A stretch of 64,000 nt of DNA. It comes from Plantago major. Lineage: Eukaryota > Streptophyta > Magnoliopsida > Lamiales > Plantaginaceae. The notes below the pieces were generated by a model, which did not search any database, was not told where the DNA came from, and saw nothing but the letters and a program-made list of their open reading frames with translations. The position numbers were made by a program, and so were the translations under genes. The stretch is from assembly GCA_026545765.1 (NCBI GenBank), contig CM048840.1, positions 83,418,877-83,482,876 on the forward strand. The letters run 5' to 3'. Positions 1 through 11,130 of the stretch are shown here, one piece after another; positions within the stretch are counted from its first letter, which is position 1; each line of letters starts with the position of its first letter.

Positions 1-790
1 AATCAGTAGACATACCCATTGTGGATGTCGACTCTCAGATATCTGCCGCCACTGCAGATGAACTCATCAATGCTTCTAAGACCACAGCTGATGAACTCAT
101 CAATGATGCAGAGTGCCTTGCTGATGAATTTATCAATGCTGATAAAAGCAGAGAGAAACTTCAAACACTCTCTACGAAGCAGCAGGGATTGTTGATAATT
201 CAGTCCCAGATTTCGATGAGGAATCTGAAGATGAAGGGGAAGCAATAATCCCCAAGGTTTCTGAAAGAGCAACTAGTTCAAAGGTTGATGAAGAAGCAAC
301 TGTGTCCAAGGTCACTGGACAAAACACACCATCAGAGCAAGTAACACTTAAGCATATTGAAGATGCTCTGATGAGTGGCAACTTAGTGTTGGAGGATACT
401 GCCATTGCCTCAACACTTAAAAGTCTATCTCAGGCAGATCTGGATAGGCCCCATACAGCATCACCTTCTTCATCCAGATTAGAATCACCACACCAACCAC
501 AACAGCCAATAGTGGATGTTGTTGAGATGATACTTTAGTTACAGCATGAGATACTAGCATCTTTCCCTGCTGAAGAAAATCCTGTAAAAGAACAGGTTCC
601 CCAACTCAATGAGAGGGATCAAACTGAGGCATCTACTCAGAATGATCAACCAGGGGAGGCAACTGAGTTGCACACTCAGGAAAGGTCTGAAGTACCTGAA
701 ACTTCAAACAAAGAAGCAGAAATGGAACAACAAGACCAAAGCATAGAAGGGTCACAAGTTCCAGAGACCAATCAGCCTGACACTGCTCAG

Positions 791-1679
791 GTAGCTGAAT
801 GGTTTAACTCTCTACTTGTGAAATTTTATGTTTATAAATCTTGTTACTCATAAATTTTTTTATTTGTTACAGGCTGAATTAGAAACACAACATCAAGAGG
901 AAGCTGCAAAGTTTACCTCAGAATCTGAGAAGGATGCTTCCATAGCCTCACCACTTAAGGAACAGGAGCCTGTCTCACAGGTAGAAGAAAGTTCCTTAAA
1001 ATATAACATCTCAGATATGTGCTTTATACACTTGAATAATACTAAAGTGTTTGTTTCTAATAGGCTCCAACTGAGAAGAAAAATGGAGAGACTGAAAAGT
1101 CTATCTCTTCAGAGAAGAATCCAGAGACTTCCAAGGTCTCTGAGAAACAAGTATCTGAACCTTCTGCAAAGAAGGTATTTCATTCAGATACCTATAATCT
1201 TCAAAGATAAATCTCTGATCATTTTTCTCAACTAACACTTTCTACTTACAGGTTCAAAAAGAAGTAGAAGTTGTTGGGGAATTGCCCACTCAATCCCCGC
1301 AACCAATGGAAATTGATGAGGCATCAAATCTTTCATCACAAGAAAAACTTCCAGAGACTGCACAATTCTCTGACAGACAAGTATCTGAGCTTCCTATTGT
1401 GGAGGTAATTAACTTCTCAGATAACTAAAATTGTCTAACGTAGTTTTCCTGCTCAAATTTTCAAAGTGTTATGTTTTTAATCTCAGGTTCAAGCAGAAAG
1501 AAAGATCACTGAGGATCAGGCTTCCCAGTCTCCTCCTGATATCCAGATATCTGAGGCACCAGGAACCTCAGTAGTCAAGTCATCTGAGCCTGTCACACAG
1601 GTAACTCAGATACCTTTCTACTCTAAAAGCCCAGATATCTACTAAAGTTTTGAAACTAATTCAGAACTCTTTCTTTCAG
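791..1679 (+). other. Five phase-0 GT-AG introns in ORF3 copy A
   Basis: Five intervals begin with GT, end with AG after a pyrimidine-rich tract, and are 77-83 bp long: 791-872, 981-1063, 1175-1251, 1405-1486 and 1601-1679. Removing them joins four short internal exons (873-980, 1064-1174, 1252-1404, 1487-1600) of 36, 37, 51 and 38 codons. All are in one frame with no stop codon, whereas the introns carry stops. Every junction falls between codons. Exons tend to end in Q or E after a Ser-Glu-Pro or Glu-Leu-Pro motif and restart with AQ or VQ, so they look like diverged copies of one exon-intron module. Introns at the same places occur in copy B. Splicing itself is inferred from sequence. Confidence 0.75.
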
Positions 1680-3445
1680 GCTCAAACACGTGCCACTAAG
1701 GTCCCTGTTGATGAGAATAAGGACCTGTTTCCTTTCTTCAAGGAATACACTTTGCCAAAGCACCTAAAATGCTTCAAGAATTGGCAAAAGCTTCGATGCT
1801 CCGATCTATCTGAAATCATTAAGGTGACTGATCACCCCATAAGGAGAGCACGAGCCCTTGACTTGGAAAATTATGTACATGCTATGTTCCCCACTGAACA
1901 ATACTCTTTTGGAACATTAATGCATAAGGACTTCATCAAGGAAGTGGCCAGAAAGCTTATTCAAGCTTTTAACCAAGCAGATGGTCAGACCAGAATGCAG
2001 ATGGCATTCAAGCCTACTTTGCCCCAGACTCTATAGTTCATACCCTCTGAGCAAGAGGAAGTTAATGGGCAAATGGTCACTATTCCAGAAGTGATCAATC
2101 TGGTCTCTGAAGATGAAGAAGAGTAGGAGACTGATGAGAATGACTATGAAGAACCTCTTTCTGACCATCAAAAGGATGATAATGATAAAAAGGATGATGA
2201 TGATGCCCCTGCACCAGGGACAGGAGGGATTGCACAAGGAAACAATGCCTTAGTTGCTGAAAAGCACACTGAGAGGACTTCACAAAATTCCCCTCCTCCA
2301 TCTCCTCAGAAGTCTACACATCCATCTCCCCAACAAAAAGACTCTACTGAACAAGTAGTTGAGCACTCTGAGGGCAACACTCAAAAAATATTAGATGCAC
2401 AAGCCAGAGTTGCTCAACTCAAACAGTTGTTGGAGGAAGAACAACAGCTAAATCTTCAATTGGAAGAGAAGATAGCTGAATCCAAAGCAAAGCTCCAAAC
2501 GATTGAAGATCAAACCATCAAGGAAATGGAAGCTTATGCTGAAATGATAGAACTCGACTTCTTTGCTCGTGCAATTGTCAAGAATTGAATCTTGAGCAAG
2601 TATCTGAAGACAAGCATGATGCTAAGGCTGCATCACCAAAAGAAGTACCATCCTCCTCACTGAAAGGAAAGAAGCCCATCTCTGAGATGGTTGGGATGAA
2701 GACTCAGATGATAAAGAAGACAGAACCTTGGCAGAACATGCAAATGTTCACTTGGGAGTTTCTCACTTAAAGAGAAAACTGATAGCTCCTCAAAGCTTCA
2801 GTAAGAAACCAAATCTCAACTCCCATGATTACATGGCGGATACGTGTTCTGGCAACTCTAAGAAAGGAGTTGTCTCAACAAAATGAAGAAGTAATTGCAT
2901 CAGTCCCTGCTGAAATGAAAAAGTTCACTGAGTTAATCACTCAGAGAACAACAAGCTTGGTCATTGCTCAGAGAGACCTAGGCATGGTAAGGGATTATGA
3001 CAATAATCTTGCTGAAAAAGCCCTCAATAAGGCTAGCTATGCTGCTGGAAAAGCAGATGCTACTCAAGGCCCACTGGCCACATGATAAGGAAACAGGACT
3101 TATCAAACAAAACCAGGAGCTCAAGGTTGAACTTCAGAAGTTGGTTGCTGCTTACAATTATCTATAAGGAAACTTTGAGTCACTCTCAGAATCCTTTGTG
3201 ACACTGAGTCAGTCAACAATGACTAAGGGGGGAGGACATCAAGGACAAGGGAAAGGAAGAGGAAACAAGAAGAAATCTTCCCAACCACCACTCAGAATCA
3301 ATGAGCCATCCTCGGTCATTTGCTCTCGGATAGTGGACACCACTCAGCAACTTCCTGAAAAAGGAATGACAACAAGGGCTAGGGCACAGAAACCTCCAAG
3401 GAGTACCAAGGCTCCAAGGAGAAGACAAGTAAGAGGGATTGAAGA

Positions 3446-3461
3446 GTCTTCTTCTTCTTCT

Positions 3462-3492
<31 letters not shown>

Positions 3493-3506
3493 AAGAAGAA
3501 GAAGAA
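3446..3506. repeat. (CTT)n/(GAA)n trinucleotide tract in ORF3
   Basis: A short CTT run (about 3446-3463) turns into a GAA run (3464-3506) through TTAA, forming an imperfect palindrome. In copy B (about 24008-24031) the same place is a short run of GAA codons encoding poly-Glu. The tract has expanded and been inverted at its edge in copy A, which also introduces a stop. Confidence 0.9.
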
Positions 3507-4412
3507 ATCAAATCCCAGGGCAATGAAGAAGGCTGCAAAATTTTCACAAGAATTGATCTTGATGATGATGATGAAGAGACTGATGAAGATGAAGCTCCTC
3601 TTCACAGAAAAAGGAAAAGGGTTGATAGCCTAACTGAGCCCATAGCTGCAAAGCCTTTAGCAGCTAAAACACCCTCTAGAAATACCAAGTCAATCCAGGG
3701 TGGTTCTTCAAGCAATACCCCAAGGGAGAATTCAAGACAAAATGAGGAACAGGCTGAGAGTTGAACAAAGAAAACTTCAACTACCACTCAGGCCTGAAGA
3801 AGCCAAGATTGAGTTGTGAAGACCAACAATGACTCCTCTGTCTACAGGTGCATTAATCAGAAGAATGGCTACTGGATTCTGGAACTTAAGCACTTACTGG
3901 TAAATGAAAAATTTCCAGAACAAATCCATAAACAACTCATGGCATGGAGAAAAGACAAGCCAGTCTTGATTAAAACCAACCACATCAAAGCCTGGTTGGA
4001 TTTTGAAGTAATCAAGAGAATATAAGCCATGAAGAAGGACCTCTCTGATGATTGTCCTTATGGAAAGCCAGATGATGTGCACAGAATTCCCAACATCACT
4101 GGAACATGCACAAGAGCAAGACTTGATGTGGAACCCTATGAGTCTTTCTACATGATTGAAGATCAATACAAGGGTGACATCAGATATCTGAGGATCATAT
4201 ATGAATACTTCAAGCTATCGCATATCAGAATTGAGCATTCCTGGAAATGGGGAAAGTATCTGTGGGTCAAACAATTTGCCAAGAAGAATCCCACCAAAAC
4301 CTACAAGGAAGTTTGTGGATTTGCCAGAAACACTGAGATGATAGTCAGGACCTTGCTCTATGACTACACAGATGATATCAAAAGGTTTGGGGATAGGGAA
4401 TTTGCAAATTGA

Positions 4413-4806
4413 TCCACAGATCTGCTGATTGAAGACTTGAAGATTTTGAAGACTTGAAGACTAGTTTATTAGGATGTCTACTTGGAACTTGGTTACTCCT
4501 GTTGTCCTAATTTAACTAAGTGTTTTGTATCTTGCTGATTGTGCTGTAATATGCTTTATTTATTAAGTTATCTGTGAACTTTCTTTGTAACATATCTGAT
4601 GAACCTACTCTCAGATATCAATCTATAAAAAGATAACTTGTCAGCAAAGATCACACCTTGTGATTTGGTTGATGTTTACTATCTGCACTTAATTAGAATG
4701 AATTGAAAAGATCATAAGAAATGATTAAGTGTTAGATTGTTCCCTCTTCCAAGTTGTAATAGGTTTTAAAGATAGTCATCGTTGACTGATAAAAAAGGGG
4801 GAAATT
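4413..4806 (+). other. Noncoding 3' internal region and polypurine tract, element 1
   Basis: AT-rich sequence between the ORF3 stop and the LTR. It starts with iterated 'gaagacttgaag' units and ends in the polypurine tract AAAAAAGGGGG followed by AAATT directly before the LTR start. The PPT is the site where plus-strand DNA synthesis is primed in LTR retrotransposons. The equivalent region at 24941-25325 is closely similar. Confidence 0.8.
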
Positions 4807-6449
4807 TGTTAGGAATATCTGTTTAGATTTTGATCAGCAACCTAATGACTTATCTTAGCACAGAAAGGTGGTTAGTACTCTTGGTTCACTTGAACACTGT
4901 AAAAGAGGAAAATTACTAAGTATGTTAGTCTAGCAAATTTTGTATAGGATGTTAGGTCTCTGAATGTAATTTGTATATCTTTGAAGAAGACCAAGAAGAA
5001 GGCATCCAGCAGGAGAGTTCAACAAATTTTGAAGTTTTGAAGACTGCACAAGATTGCTGAAGACGAAGGTCATCAGATACCTATGTCCAGATATCTTGAA
5101 TAAACAAGTGTTTTTCAATAAACAAGTTTTGCAAAAGATATCTGAGAACACAAGGATTCTAAACGAGGAAAAGTGCCCAAAGATATCTACACTCAGATAC
5201 CCTGGATAAAACTATGTTTCTGGGAAACAATGTTTCAACAGGTATCTGGAGATGTGAAGGTTTCTGGAAAGGGACATGCAATGCTTCAGAAAGCGTGCAT
5301 AGTTAGATTGGCACTCTGAGACAAAAATAGTACAATGCAATAAATGCGCAGACAGAGACATCTGAACAAAAGAGGAAATCTCTTAAAAGAGACAACGTCT
5401 TCTGCAGTACTATTTACAGATATCAATAGTTTGAATTTCATTAAGCCTAAAATTTCATTAAGCCTAACGGATACTATTTAAACGGCATGATTTTTCAACT
5501 ATAAATATCAACACTTAGAATGCTTGAAAAACACACCTTGAACTTACACACTGAACACGCCAAGAACTTACATCGACAAACTCATTCAAGCATACAAGCC
5601 TTCAATCTACTTATTCCCTAGCTTACAGTTGCGACTAAGCTCTTGAATTCTAAGTAGCACGAAAGTTCTAAGTGTCCTGATCCTTAACAAGCATTGCTAT
5701 CTGTGAAGGAGTTGAATCAAAAGATCAAGTATCTAAGTTTCATTCTCTAGAACATTTAACATAGACTTGGGTCAGTAAAGAACATATCACCACACATTGT
5801 GAAGTGTGTTAAGTGATTCTTGTTCTATCAAGTATTCTTACATAACTGAGAAAGTTATAAAGACTACTCACCTGACAAACTACCTTAACCAACACCTTAA
5901 ATGGCGTGGAGTACATGAAGTACTTAGTTTGAGAAACTAAGGAATAACTCCAAGGTTACTGAGCATAGGAAGTACTTAGTTTGGGAAACTAAGGAATAGC
6001 TCAAAGGTTTCTGAGTATAGGAAGTACTTGGTTGAGAAAGCCATGGAATAACTCAGGGGGAACACTTGGTTGGGAACCTAGTGTATTTAGGAATCGAGAG
6101 AAGATATTTGTAAGGTGAACTCAATTATTTGTCTTAGTGGATTCTAGGTCTGAGAAAGGCCGAAGTGGATTAGTTGAAGGATTACGCCACCTTCAGATAC
6201 CACTATAAAGATCAGTGTTATTTACTTTCTGCAATTTATTACTTGCTTTATTTACCTTGCTGAGTATTTACACATATCTTGCTGAGCACGTGCACTTATC
6301 ACAGAAAAATCTTCCGCTCTCTGAAATTAAGTATTAGATATCTTCACAGATATCTGAGGAATTGTGTTTATCGACAAAAGTTGTAAAAGACTATTCAACC
6401 CCCCCCCCCCCCTCCTAGTCTTTTTCCTTTGCCGTTATCTGGACCAACA
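4807..6449 (+). repeat. 3' LTR of element 1 (1643 bp)
   Basis: Begins TGTTAGGAATATC directly after the PPT and ends GGACCAACA, giving the TG...CA termini of LTRs. A TATA box CTATAAATA lies at about 5499-5507. A poly-C tract (about 6401-6412) precedes the conserved end 'ctagtcttt...gccgttatctggaccaaca'. It is alignable with the LTRs of element 2 and with the minus-strand solo LTR at 43912-45419. It shares with the latter the short start without the iterated 'gaaatttgttg' units seen in element 2. Confidence 0.92.
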
Positions 6450-6584
6450 GTTGGAGCGTTTCCTTCATCCGTACAGTCAATTGTTGCCTAGCCTTGTGCT
6501 TCTTTTGCATCTCTATAGAAAATCTTTATCATCTTTCAGGAGTGTAATCCTAGTTTCTATGGGCTCATCAGGGTCTAAGTAATA

Positions 6585-6817
6585 CTCCCTCCATTTCAGA
6601 GAAAGTGTTACAACTTTCCATTTCCGGCGTTTCACTAAAAGTGTTACAATTTCCATTTATGGAAATTAGTTAAATAATAAAACTCCCTACCTTTCACTTT
6701 TATTACAATATGCCACTCAGTTAATCTCTAATAATCAGGGGGACCACTTGTACTTTCTACTTTTTCTTAAAATTGGTGCAAATCCAAATTGTAACACTTT
6801 CTCTGAAATGGAGTTAG
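6585..6817. mobile_element. Stowaway-type MITE (233 bp)
   Basis: Terminal inverted repeats pair CTCCCTCCATTTCAGAG at the left with CTCTGAAATGGAGTTAG at the right. TA dinucleotides flank it (6583-6584, 6818-6819), the target duplication of Tc1/mariner-derived Stowaway MITEs. It has no coding capacity. The TIR family is shared with the element at 7031-7280. Confidence 0.85.
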
Positions 6818-7030
6818 TACAAGTCAAGATGTGTGGCACTCTTGCCTGTAACTTCCTTATGCCAGTGATAGAAATCAAATACGCACAACTCGTCTATGTC
6901 AACCTCCTTGTATACATGTTGTGTGCCTCCTATGTAGCTTAGTCTTGGACACCAACGTACTTGTCCATCGACCCCCACACACACAGTAATCCGGCTCCAT
7001 ACGTCTGGATTCATCTGTTAAAAGATAATA

Positions 7031-7280
7031 CTCCCTCCATTTCAGAGAAAGTGTTACATTTAACTTTGACCGGTCAACTGTCTTCGAGTTTTACCACAAA
7101 TTACTCATAAACGATAATAGTAAATAATTTAATAAAATTATATAATAAAAATTTAATTACTAAATTTTTATTATATAATTTTAATAATTATTTATTAATA
7201 TCGTTTAAGAAATAAATTGATCAAACGCGAGAGATAATTCAGTATAAAGAAATGTAACACTTTTTCTGAAATGGAGGGAG
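7031..7280. mobile_element. Stowaway-type MITE (250 bp)
   Basis: Near-perfect terminal inverted repeats, CTCCCTCCATTTCAGAGAAA at the left and its complement with one mismatch at the right, extend about 30 bp. TA target duplications sit at 7029-7030 and 7281-7282. The interior is AT-rich with imperfect internal inverted repeats and no ORF. It is the same TIR family as the element 210 bp upstream but more symmetrical, so probably younger. Confidence 0.92.
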
Positions 7281-7282
7281 TA

Positions 7283-7690
7283 TAATAGTTCAATCTTCCA
7301 AAAAAAAAGATATGGTGAAAAGCACACAGTAAACTTAAAATATTCATTAGGTAGGAGAAAGTACTTCACAGTTAAACAAGATTAATTAGTTAGCTTAAAT
7401 CACATTCACCAGCTGACAATATGATAAACTTCACACACAACATGACAAAATCATATAAAGCAACAAAGTTAGTTTTTTATTCTCATCATCAGTATATGTA
7501 CTATACATTCAGCATAATGATAAATTAATTAACAATAGTTTACTTGAATACAATTCACAAGATGACAAAATCAAAACTCCAATTATATGCTACTTTTAGT
7601 CGGTTAGTTCACCACACTAATTTATATCAAGTATCCAAGTTTTACTTGCCAACTCCATTCACACACGTTAAATAGTTCAGAGAACCACAC
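7283..7690. other. AT-rich intergenic DNA, nothing recognised
   Basis: About 400 bp of low-GC sequence after the second MITE. I see no ORF, no terminal repeats and no RNA gene here. Confidence 0.6.
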
Positions 7691-7893
7691 AGCAAATGAC
7701 TTTTGATTTATCAATCACAGGCCGTCACATACCCACACAGCAAAACGGTGCAGAGAGTGAGAGAGCTCCAATTTTTTCTTACCTTCCGGGACCGTCACAG
7801 GCCGACGTGATACTTCGACGGTCCGCAACCTGTCCTGGCAAATTAATGCAAGGCATAAAACCAACTGAATCAAGAGCATCATAACCTTTTCTC

Positions 7894-8290
7894 TCATGCA
7901 CATGTCAGCCCTATTGCTCCACAGGGACCAAACAAAACACACAATGAATTTCCATCCTTCAACATTTGTCTTGCTGCATACAAGAGAAACCAATTCCAAA
8001 CATCATATGTATCAAAAGTGGTAATAGTATTAGCAAAGGTGACAGCCCAGTAAAACCGTGCAAATGAGCAATCCTTCAACACGTGGATGACAGTTTCAAC
8101 ATGGGTATTGCAAACATGACACACATTTTGAACCTCAACTCCCTTACGAATTAAATTACCAAACACTTGAAGAGAATTAGTTAAAGTACGCCAACAAAAG
8201 ACACGAATCTTATTTGGAACCTTAACTTGCCAAATCCAATTCCAGTTATATTTGTTAATTAAATTTTGTTTCTTTAGATCTCTTGCAAAA
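7894..8290 (-). pseudogene. Non-LTR retrotransposon zf-RVT (reverse-transcriptase zinc-binding) remnant
   Basis: Read on the minus strand from about 8260 downwards, one frame gives WIWQVKVPNKIRVFCWRTL, then Cys-His elements of the form CHVC...H...H...C and the trailing aromatic FYWA. This is the signature of the zf-RVT domain that follows reverse transcriptase in plant LINEs and their domesticated or dead derivatives. The frame continues to about 7894 as a 90-codon ORF. No reverse transcriptase core remains next to it, so this is an isolated fragment. RNase-H-like fragments at 9534-9640 and 10508-10860 may come from the same class of element. Confidence 0.7.
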
Positions 8291-8438
8291 TATAAGCAGA
8301 CTTCATCGAGTAATGTCGGGCACGATTTCCTCTAAATCACATCAAGGCAAGGAAATCATAAGATTAGTTTTGCATCAACCTCCAGGACACACTATTTATA
8401 AGATCAACATCCTAAGTTCCAACAAGAATAGTGGTGTC

Positions 8439-8590
8439 CAGGGGCGAAGCTATGCTTTGCCATTTTAAAAAAAATAAAAATTATATGTACTTTTTCCCCT
8501 TTATTTTCAAATTAGTCCTATGCAAATTCGTAAGAAAATTTTTTATATGAGAAAAATCCTAGGTGATTTTAAACTCTAGCTTCGCCCCTG
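8439..8590. mobile_element. hAT-type MITE (152 bp) with exact 8-bp target duplication
   Basis: The element begins CAGGGGCGAAGCTA and ends TAGCTTCGCCCCTG, perfect inverted repeats of 14 bp starting with CAGGG as in hAT elements. It is flanked by GTGGTGTC at 8431-8438 and again at 8591-8598, an exact 8-bp duplication, the length made by hAT transposases. The interior is AT-rich and has no coding capacity. Confidence 0.9.
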
Positions 8591-8754
8591 GTGGTGTCAC
8601 CGAGCTCTGTGAGATGGAAACTATTGGGGAGATAATATTTAATAATTAACCCTTTGATAAACATGAACATTTTTAAGTCTAATCCAGTACATATATGACC
8701 CACATATAGTAAACTAATGAAGTTCATATGGAATTCTGCATAATTGTCTGAGTG

Positions 8755-9480
8755 TTGGTCAATATCTAAATATATAATAAAAGTGGTGACATCCATTCAT
8801 ATTATATTATATTATGTAAAGCACAAGGGGCTAAACCCCACCAGATTAATTCAATCCTACGTGGAATTTTATGGAATTAGTTGTATTTTAGCCAGTATAT
8901 ATTTCATTGTTATTTTTAGTATGTTGTCTACACATATAGTTTTTATTAAATATCATATAACTTTATCTACAAAAATCCGAAAAATATTTTGAACATATAT
9001 TTGAATTCGTCGTGACAAGACGAATCCATAGACACCAATCTTGAATAGTATTATTTCAAGAAATCATTTTATTCATTAAAATAATATAAATATATATATA
9101 AGATAAAATGAATTAATGAAAATTTAAAAATAAGGTATTTATTAAATAAATTCAATCTACGAGAAATTTTGTGGAATTATTTGCATTTTCAACCAGTACT
9201 ATTTATTTTCGGTATGTTGGCTGCATATATAGTTTTTATTATATCTAATATAAATTTATTCTACAAAACTCCGAAAAATATTGTGAACATATATTTGAAT
9301 TCACCGTGACAAGACGAATCTATAGGCACCAATCTAGATTATTATTATTAATTAAATAAATTATTTTATTCACTAAAATAAAATATATATTTATTAAAGA
9401 AGATAAAATGAAATAATGGAATTTAAAAAATAGAGCATTTATTAAATATTTAATACTCCACCCACTATTTAACAAGAAAT
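8755..9480. repeat. Two copies of an AT-rich dispersed repeat (possibly Helitron-derived)
   Basis: Two tandem-like copies (about 8846-9050 and 9150-9390) share a core with 'ccgaaaaatatt', 'gaacatatatttgaattc' and 'gacaagacgaatc', then 'caccaatct'. The same core recurs at 28400-28540 and, inverted, at 28700-28810. The left edge near 8765 (TCTAAATATATAATAAAAG) appears inverted at 28955-28975. A 5'-TC start would suit Helitrons, but no complete Helitron end pair is proven here. Confidence 0.55.
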
Positions 9481-9533
9481 TAATAGATATTTAGATTTTC
9501 AATTATAATTTTTGATTCTACGGTTGAGCAAAG

Positions 9534-9640
9534 TCTGAATAGGGGGGCAAGAATTTTGTTCCATGATGTTTTGCCAGGTTAAACGTGAGGCTAATGTTTT
9601 AGCGCTCAGATTATCAGTTGGGTGTTCTTATATAATATAA
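9534..9640 (+). pseudogene. RNase-H-like (RVT_3 type) C-terminal fragment, copy 1
   Basis: A short stretch matches the one at 10508-10860 in two blocks: 'ttgagca.agtctgaatagggg' and 'gccaggttaaacgtgaggctaa...ggtgttctta'. One frame reads roughly VKREANVLA, the motif near the end of plant RNase-H-like RVT_3 domains. The middle of the domain is missing. It is a retroelement remnant of low coding value. Confidence 0.4.
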
Positions 9641-9837
9641 CTAAAACGTGAGTGTGTCATTATGGCATCTAATTAAAAATAATAATAAAATTATATTAAG
9701 GTAAATGCAATCGTTGTTTCTGATAACAAATTGTCTTTTTTTAGTTAAATTAAGATTTTGGATAGTGCGAATTGATCTGATCCAATTTGATTAAAGAAGA
9801 TTGAGAAGAAATATTGGTTATGGTTGTTTTTTTTTTC

Positions 9838-10036
9838 TTTAATGATGAATTGATTTTGTTGGAATTCGATTAGGGTTTTGAATTTATTGGAGATGACATA
9901 TTGAGATCTTTTAATGATGAATTGATTCTGCTGGGGTGATTTAGGGTTTGAAATTTAATTAGAGAAGACAAATTGAATTTTTTTAATGATGAATTGATTT
10001 TGTTGGAGTTGCGTTAGGGCTTAGAATTAGAATGAA
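9838..10036. repeat. Three tandem units of about 70 bp
   Basis: Three imperfect units each start 'tttaatgatgaattgatt.tg.tgg' and continue 'agggttt(g)aattt'. They lie at about 9838, 9908 and 9980. The surrounding 9640-10500 region is AT-rich with no gene that I can support. Confidence 0.7.
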
Positions 10037-10507
10037 TAAAACATATTGGTTTTTTGTAATTAAAGTCTAATTTACATGCGTATCACAAATCGGTTCAATT
10101 TAACTTAAATTAAGTACTCAATTGCACAACTCTAATAGTTATTCACTTATATATATAAATAAATACCAGCATTTACGTAACACACTACGTGTGTTAAGGG
10201 TTTTTATATAAACCAATGAATTTAGGTTGAAAAAAAAAGAGAATACATTGAAAAATAATAAATAAAAGGGAGAAACTTACGCCACTAGGATTCGAACCCT
10301 GCACCTTCTACTGAAACAATGACACATGTATGTACCATATTTAAATTGAATTAGTAAGATCAACGGATGAGATTTAAATTGAATTACAAACTTAGTGAAA
10401 CTTTTTGAATTATTATACTACTTTGAATATCCTGTCATATATAAAGTTGATGGGCTAAATCCACCAGATTCATTCAAATTCCAGCCATCCTACGTGAAAT
10501 GTTGATA

Positions 10508-10860
10508 CAGTTGAGCAGAGTCTGAATAGGGGGACGTATTAGTGTTGTTGCTAGGGATCATGAGGGCAATGTTATTGCTTGGTGATTTTTTTTTTAATGT
10601 CTTATGGTTGCTGAAAATGCGGAAGGTTGGCCAGTCAAATTAAGAACAAAATTTGTCCGAGATTTTGAGTGGCAACATGTAGTAATTGAAAGGGATTGTT
10701 TTTTGGTGATTAGATCTCTTAAATCGACAAATTTTAGCTTTACTCCTTTATTTCACTTTTCAAAGAAATTCAGGTATTTGATGGAGAATTAAGCTTTGCC
10801 AAGTTAAACGTGAGGGTAACGTTTTAGCACATATATTATCGGTGTTCTTATGATGATGTT
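10508..10860 (+). pseudogene. RNase-H-like (RVT_3 type) domain remnant, copy 2
   Basis: Frames on the plus strand give fragments RDHEGNVIAW, then AENAEGWPVK...FEWQHVVIERDCFLVIRSL. These resemble the G-x-V-x-RD start, the AE-x-x-A helix and the (V/I)ERDC strand of plant RVT_3 RNase-H-like domains found in LINEs and their relatives. Stops and frameshifts separate the fragments. Its flanks match 9534-9640. Assignment rests on motif memory only. Confidence 0.5.
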
Positions 10861-10886
10861 GGTTTGGTATATTTGTATTATCTACA

Positions 10887-11058
10887 CCAAGATCGTTTTA
10901 GCATATATTGTTATAGTGGTATATATGTTACTATACATGTTTTTTTCAGTTCCAGGATATAGAAGATATACACATGAGCTAATTGGTGGTGTATTGATCT
11001 TTACATGTCTATCAAAAACATTTTACATGTGAAGATTTTCAAGTTCATTTTCTTTATG
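10887..11058 (+). repeat. Left 172-bp target-flank duplication of element 2
   Basis: This 172-bp block, starting 'ccaagatcgttttagc' and ending 'cattttctttatg', abuts the 5' LTR. It is repeated without a visible difference at 27092-27263, immediately after the 3' LTR. It is outside the LTR at both ends, so it is a duplication of target DNA rather than LTR sequence. Confidence 0.93.
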
Positions 11059-11130
11059 TGTTGGGAAATTTCTTGTGAAATTTGTTGAGAAATTTGTTGG
11101 GAAATTTCTTGAGAAATTTGTTAGGATTTT
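11059..11130 (+). repeat. Iterated 'gaaatttgttg/gaaatttcttg' units at the LTR start
   Basis: The first 70 bp of the LTR consist of about six variants of a 12-mer 'gaaatttgttgg' or 'gaaatttcttga'. The last precedes 'TTGTTAGG', which resembles the LTR start of element 1. The same array opens the 3' LTR (25326-25397), so it existed before or arose during this insertion. Confidence 0.85.

Larger units (their letters stand above)
1..4412 (+). pseudogene. Retrotransposon ORF3 (post-pol, multi-exon), copy A, degenerate
   Basis: This is the third ORF of the copia family, entered mid-gene. In order it shows: ADELIN(A) heptad-like repeats (about 40-160); an acidic Ser/Thr/Glu/Gln-rich region with five short introns (791-1679); a more globular segment (about 1680-2033); Asp-rich and coiled-coil segments (about 2100-2580); a Lys/Arg- and Glu-rich hinge with a (GAA)n tract; and a conserved C-terminal domain (3816-4412) beginning near KNGYWILELKHLL. 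In-frame stops (for example 2034-2036, 2586-2588, 4023-4025) and frameshifts make this copy non-functional. I do not recognise a described domain. By position it corresponds to the env-like ORF of SIRE elements, but I see no clear signal peptide or membrane anchor in what remains. Confidence 0.75.
1..6449 (+). mobile_element. 3' part of a Ty1/copia (SIRE/Maximus-like) LTR retrotransposon, element 1
   Basis: The window opens inside the internal region of a large LTR retrotransposon. Its order is a degenerate third ORF (1-4412), a noncoding stretch, a purine tract and a 3' LTR (4807-6449). The whole stretch aligns by eye with the 3' third of the complete element at 11059-27091 (ORF3, purine tract and LTR). 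That complete element has copia-order pol upstream, so the family assignment comes from it. The 5' LTR, gag and pol of this copy lie left of the window or are lost, so the target duplication cannot be checked. An extra ORF after pol in a copia element with a tRNA-Met primer site is typical of the SIRE/Maximus group; that lineage name is inference. Confidence 0.85.

Noticed and set aside
10275-10320. tRNA-like B-box (ggattcgaaccctgc) suggesting a SINE or tRNA gene
   Set aside because: No A-box, no cloverleaf and no SINE tail; a similar B-box-like word at 27980-28008 also lacks partners.
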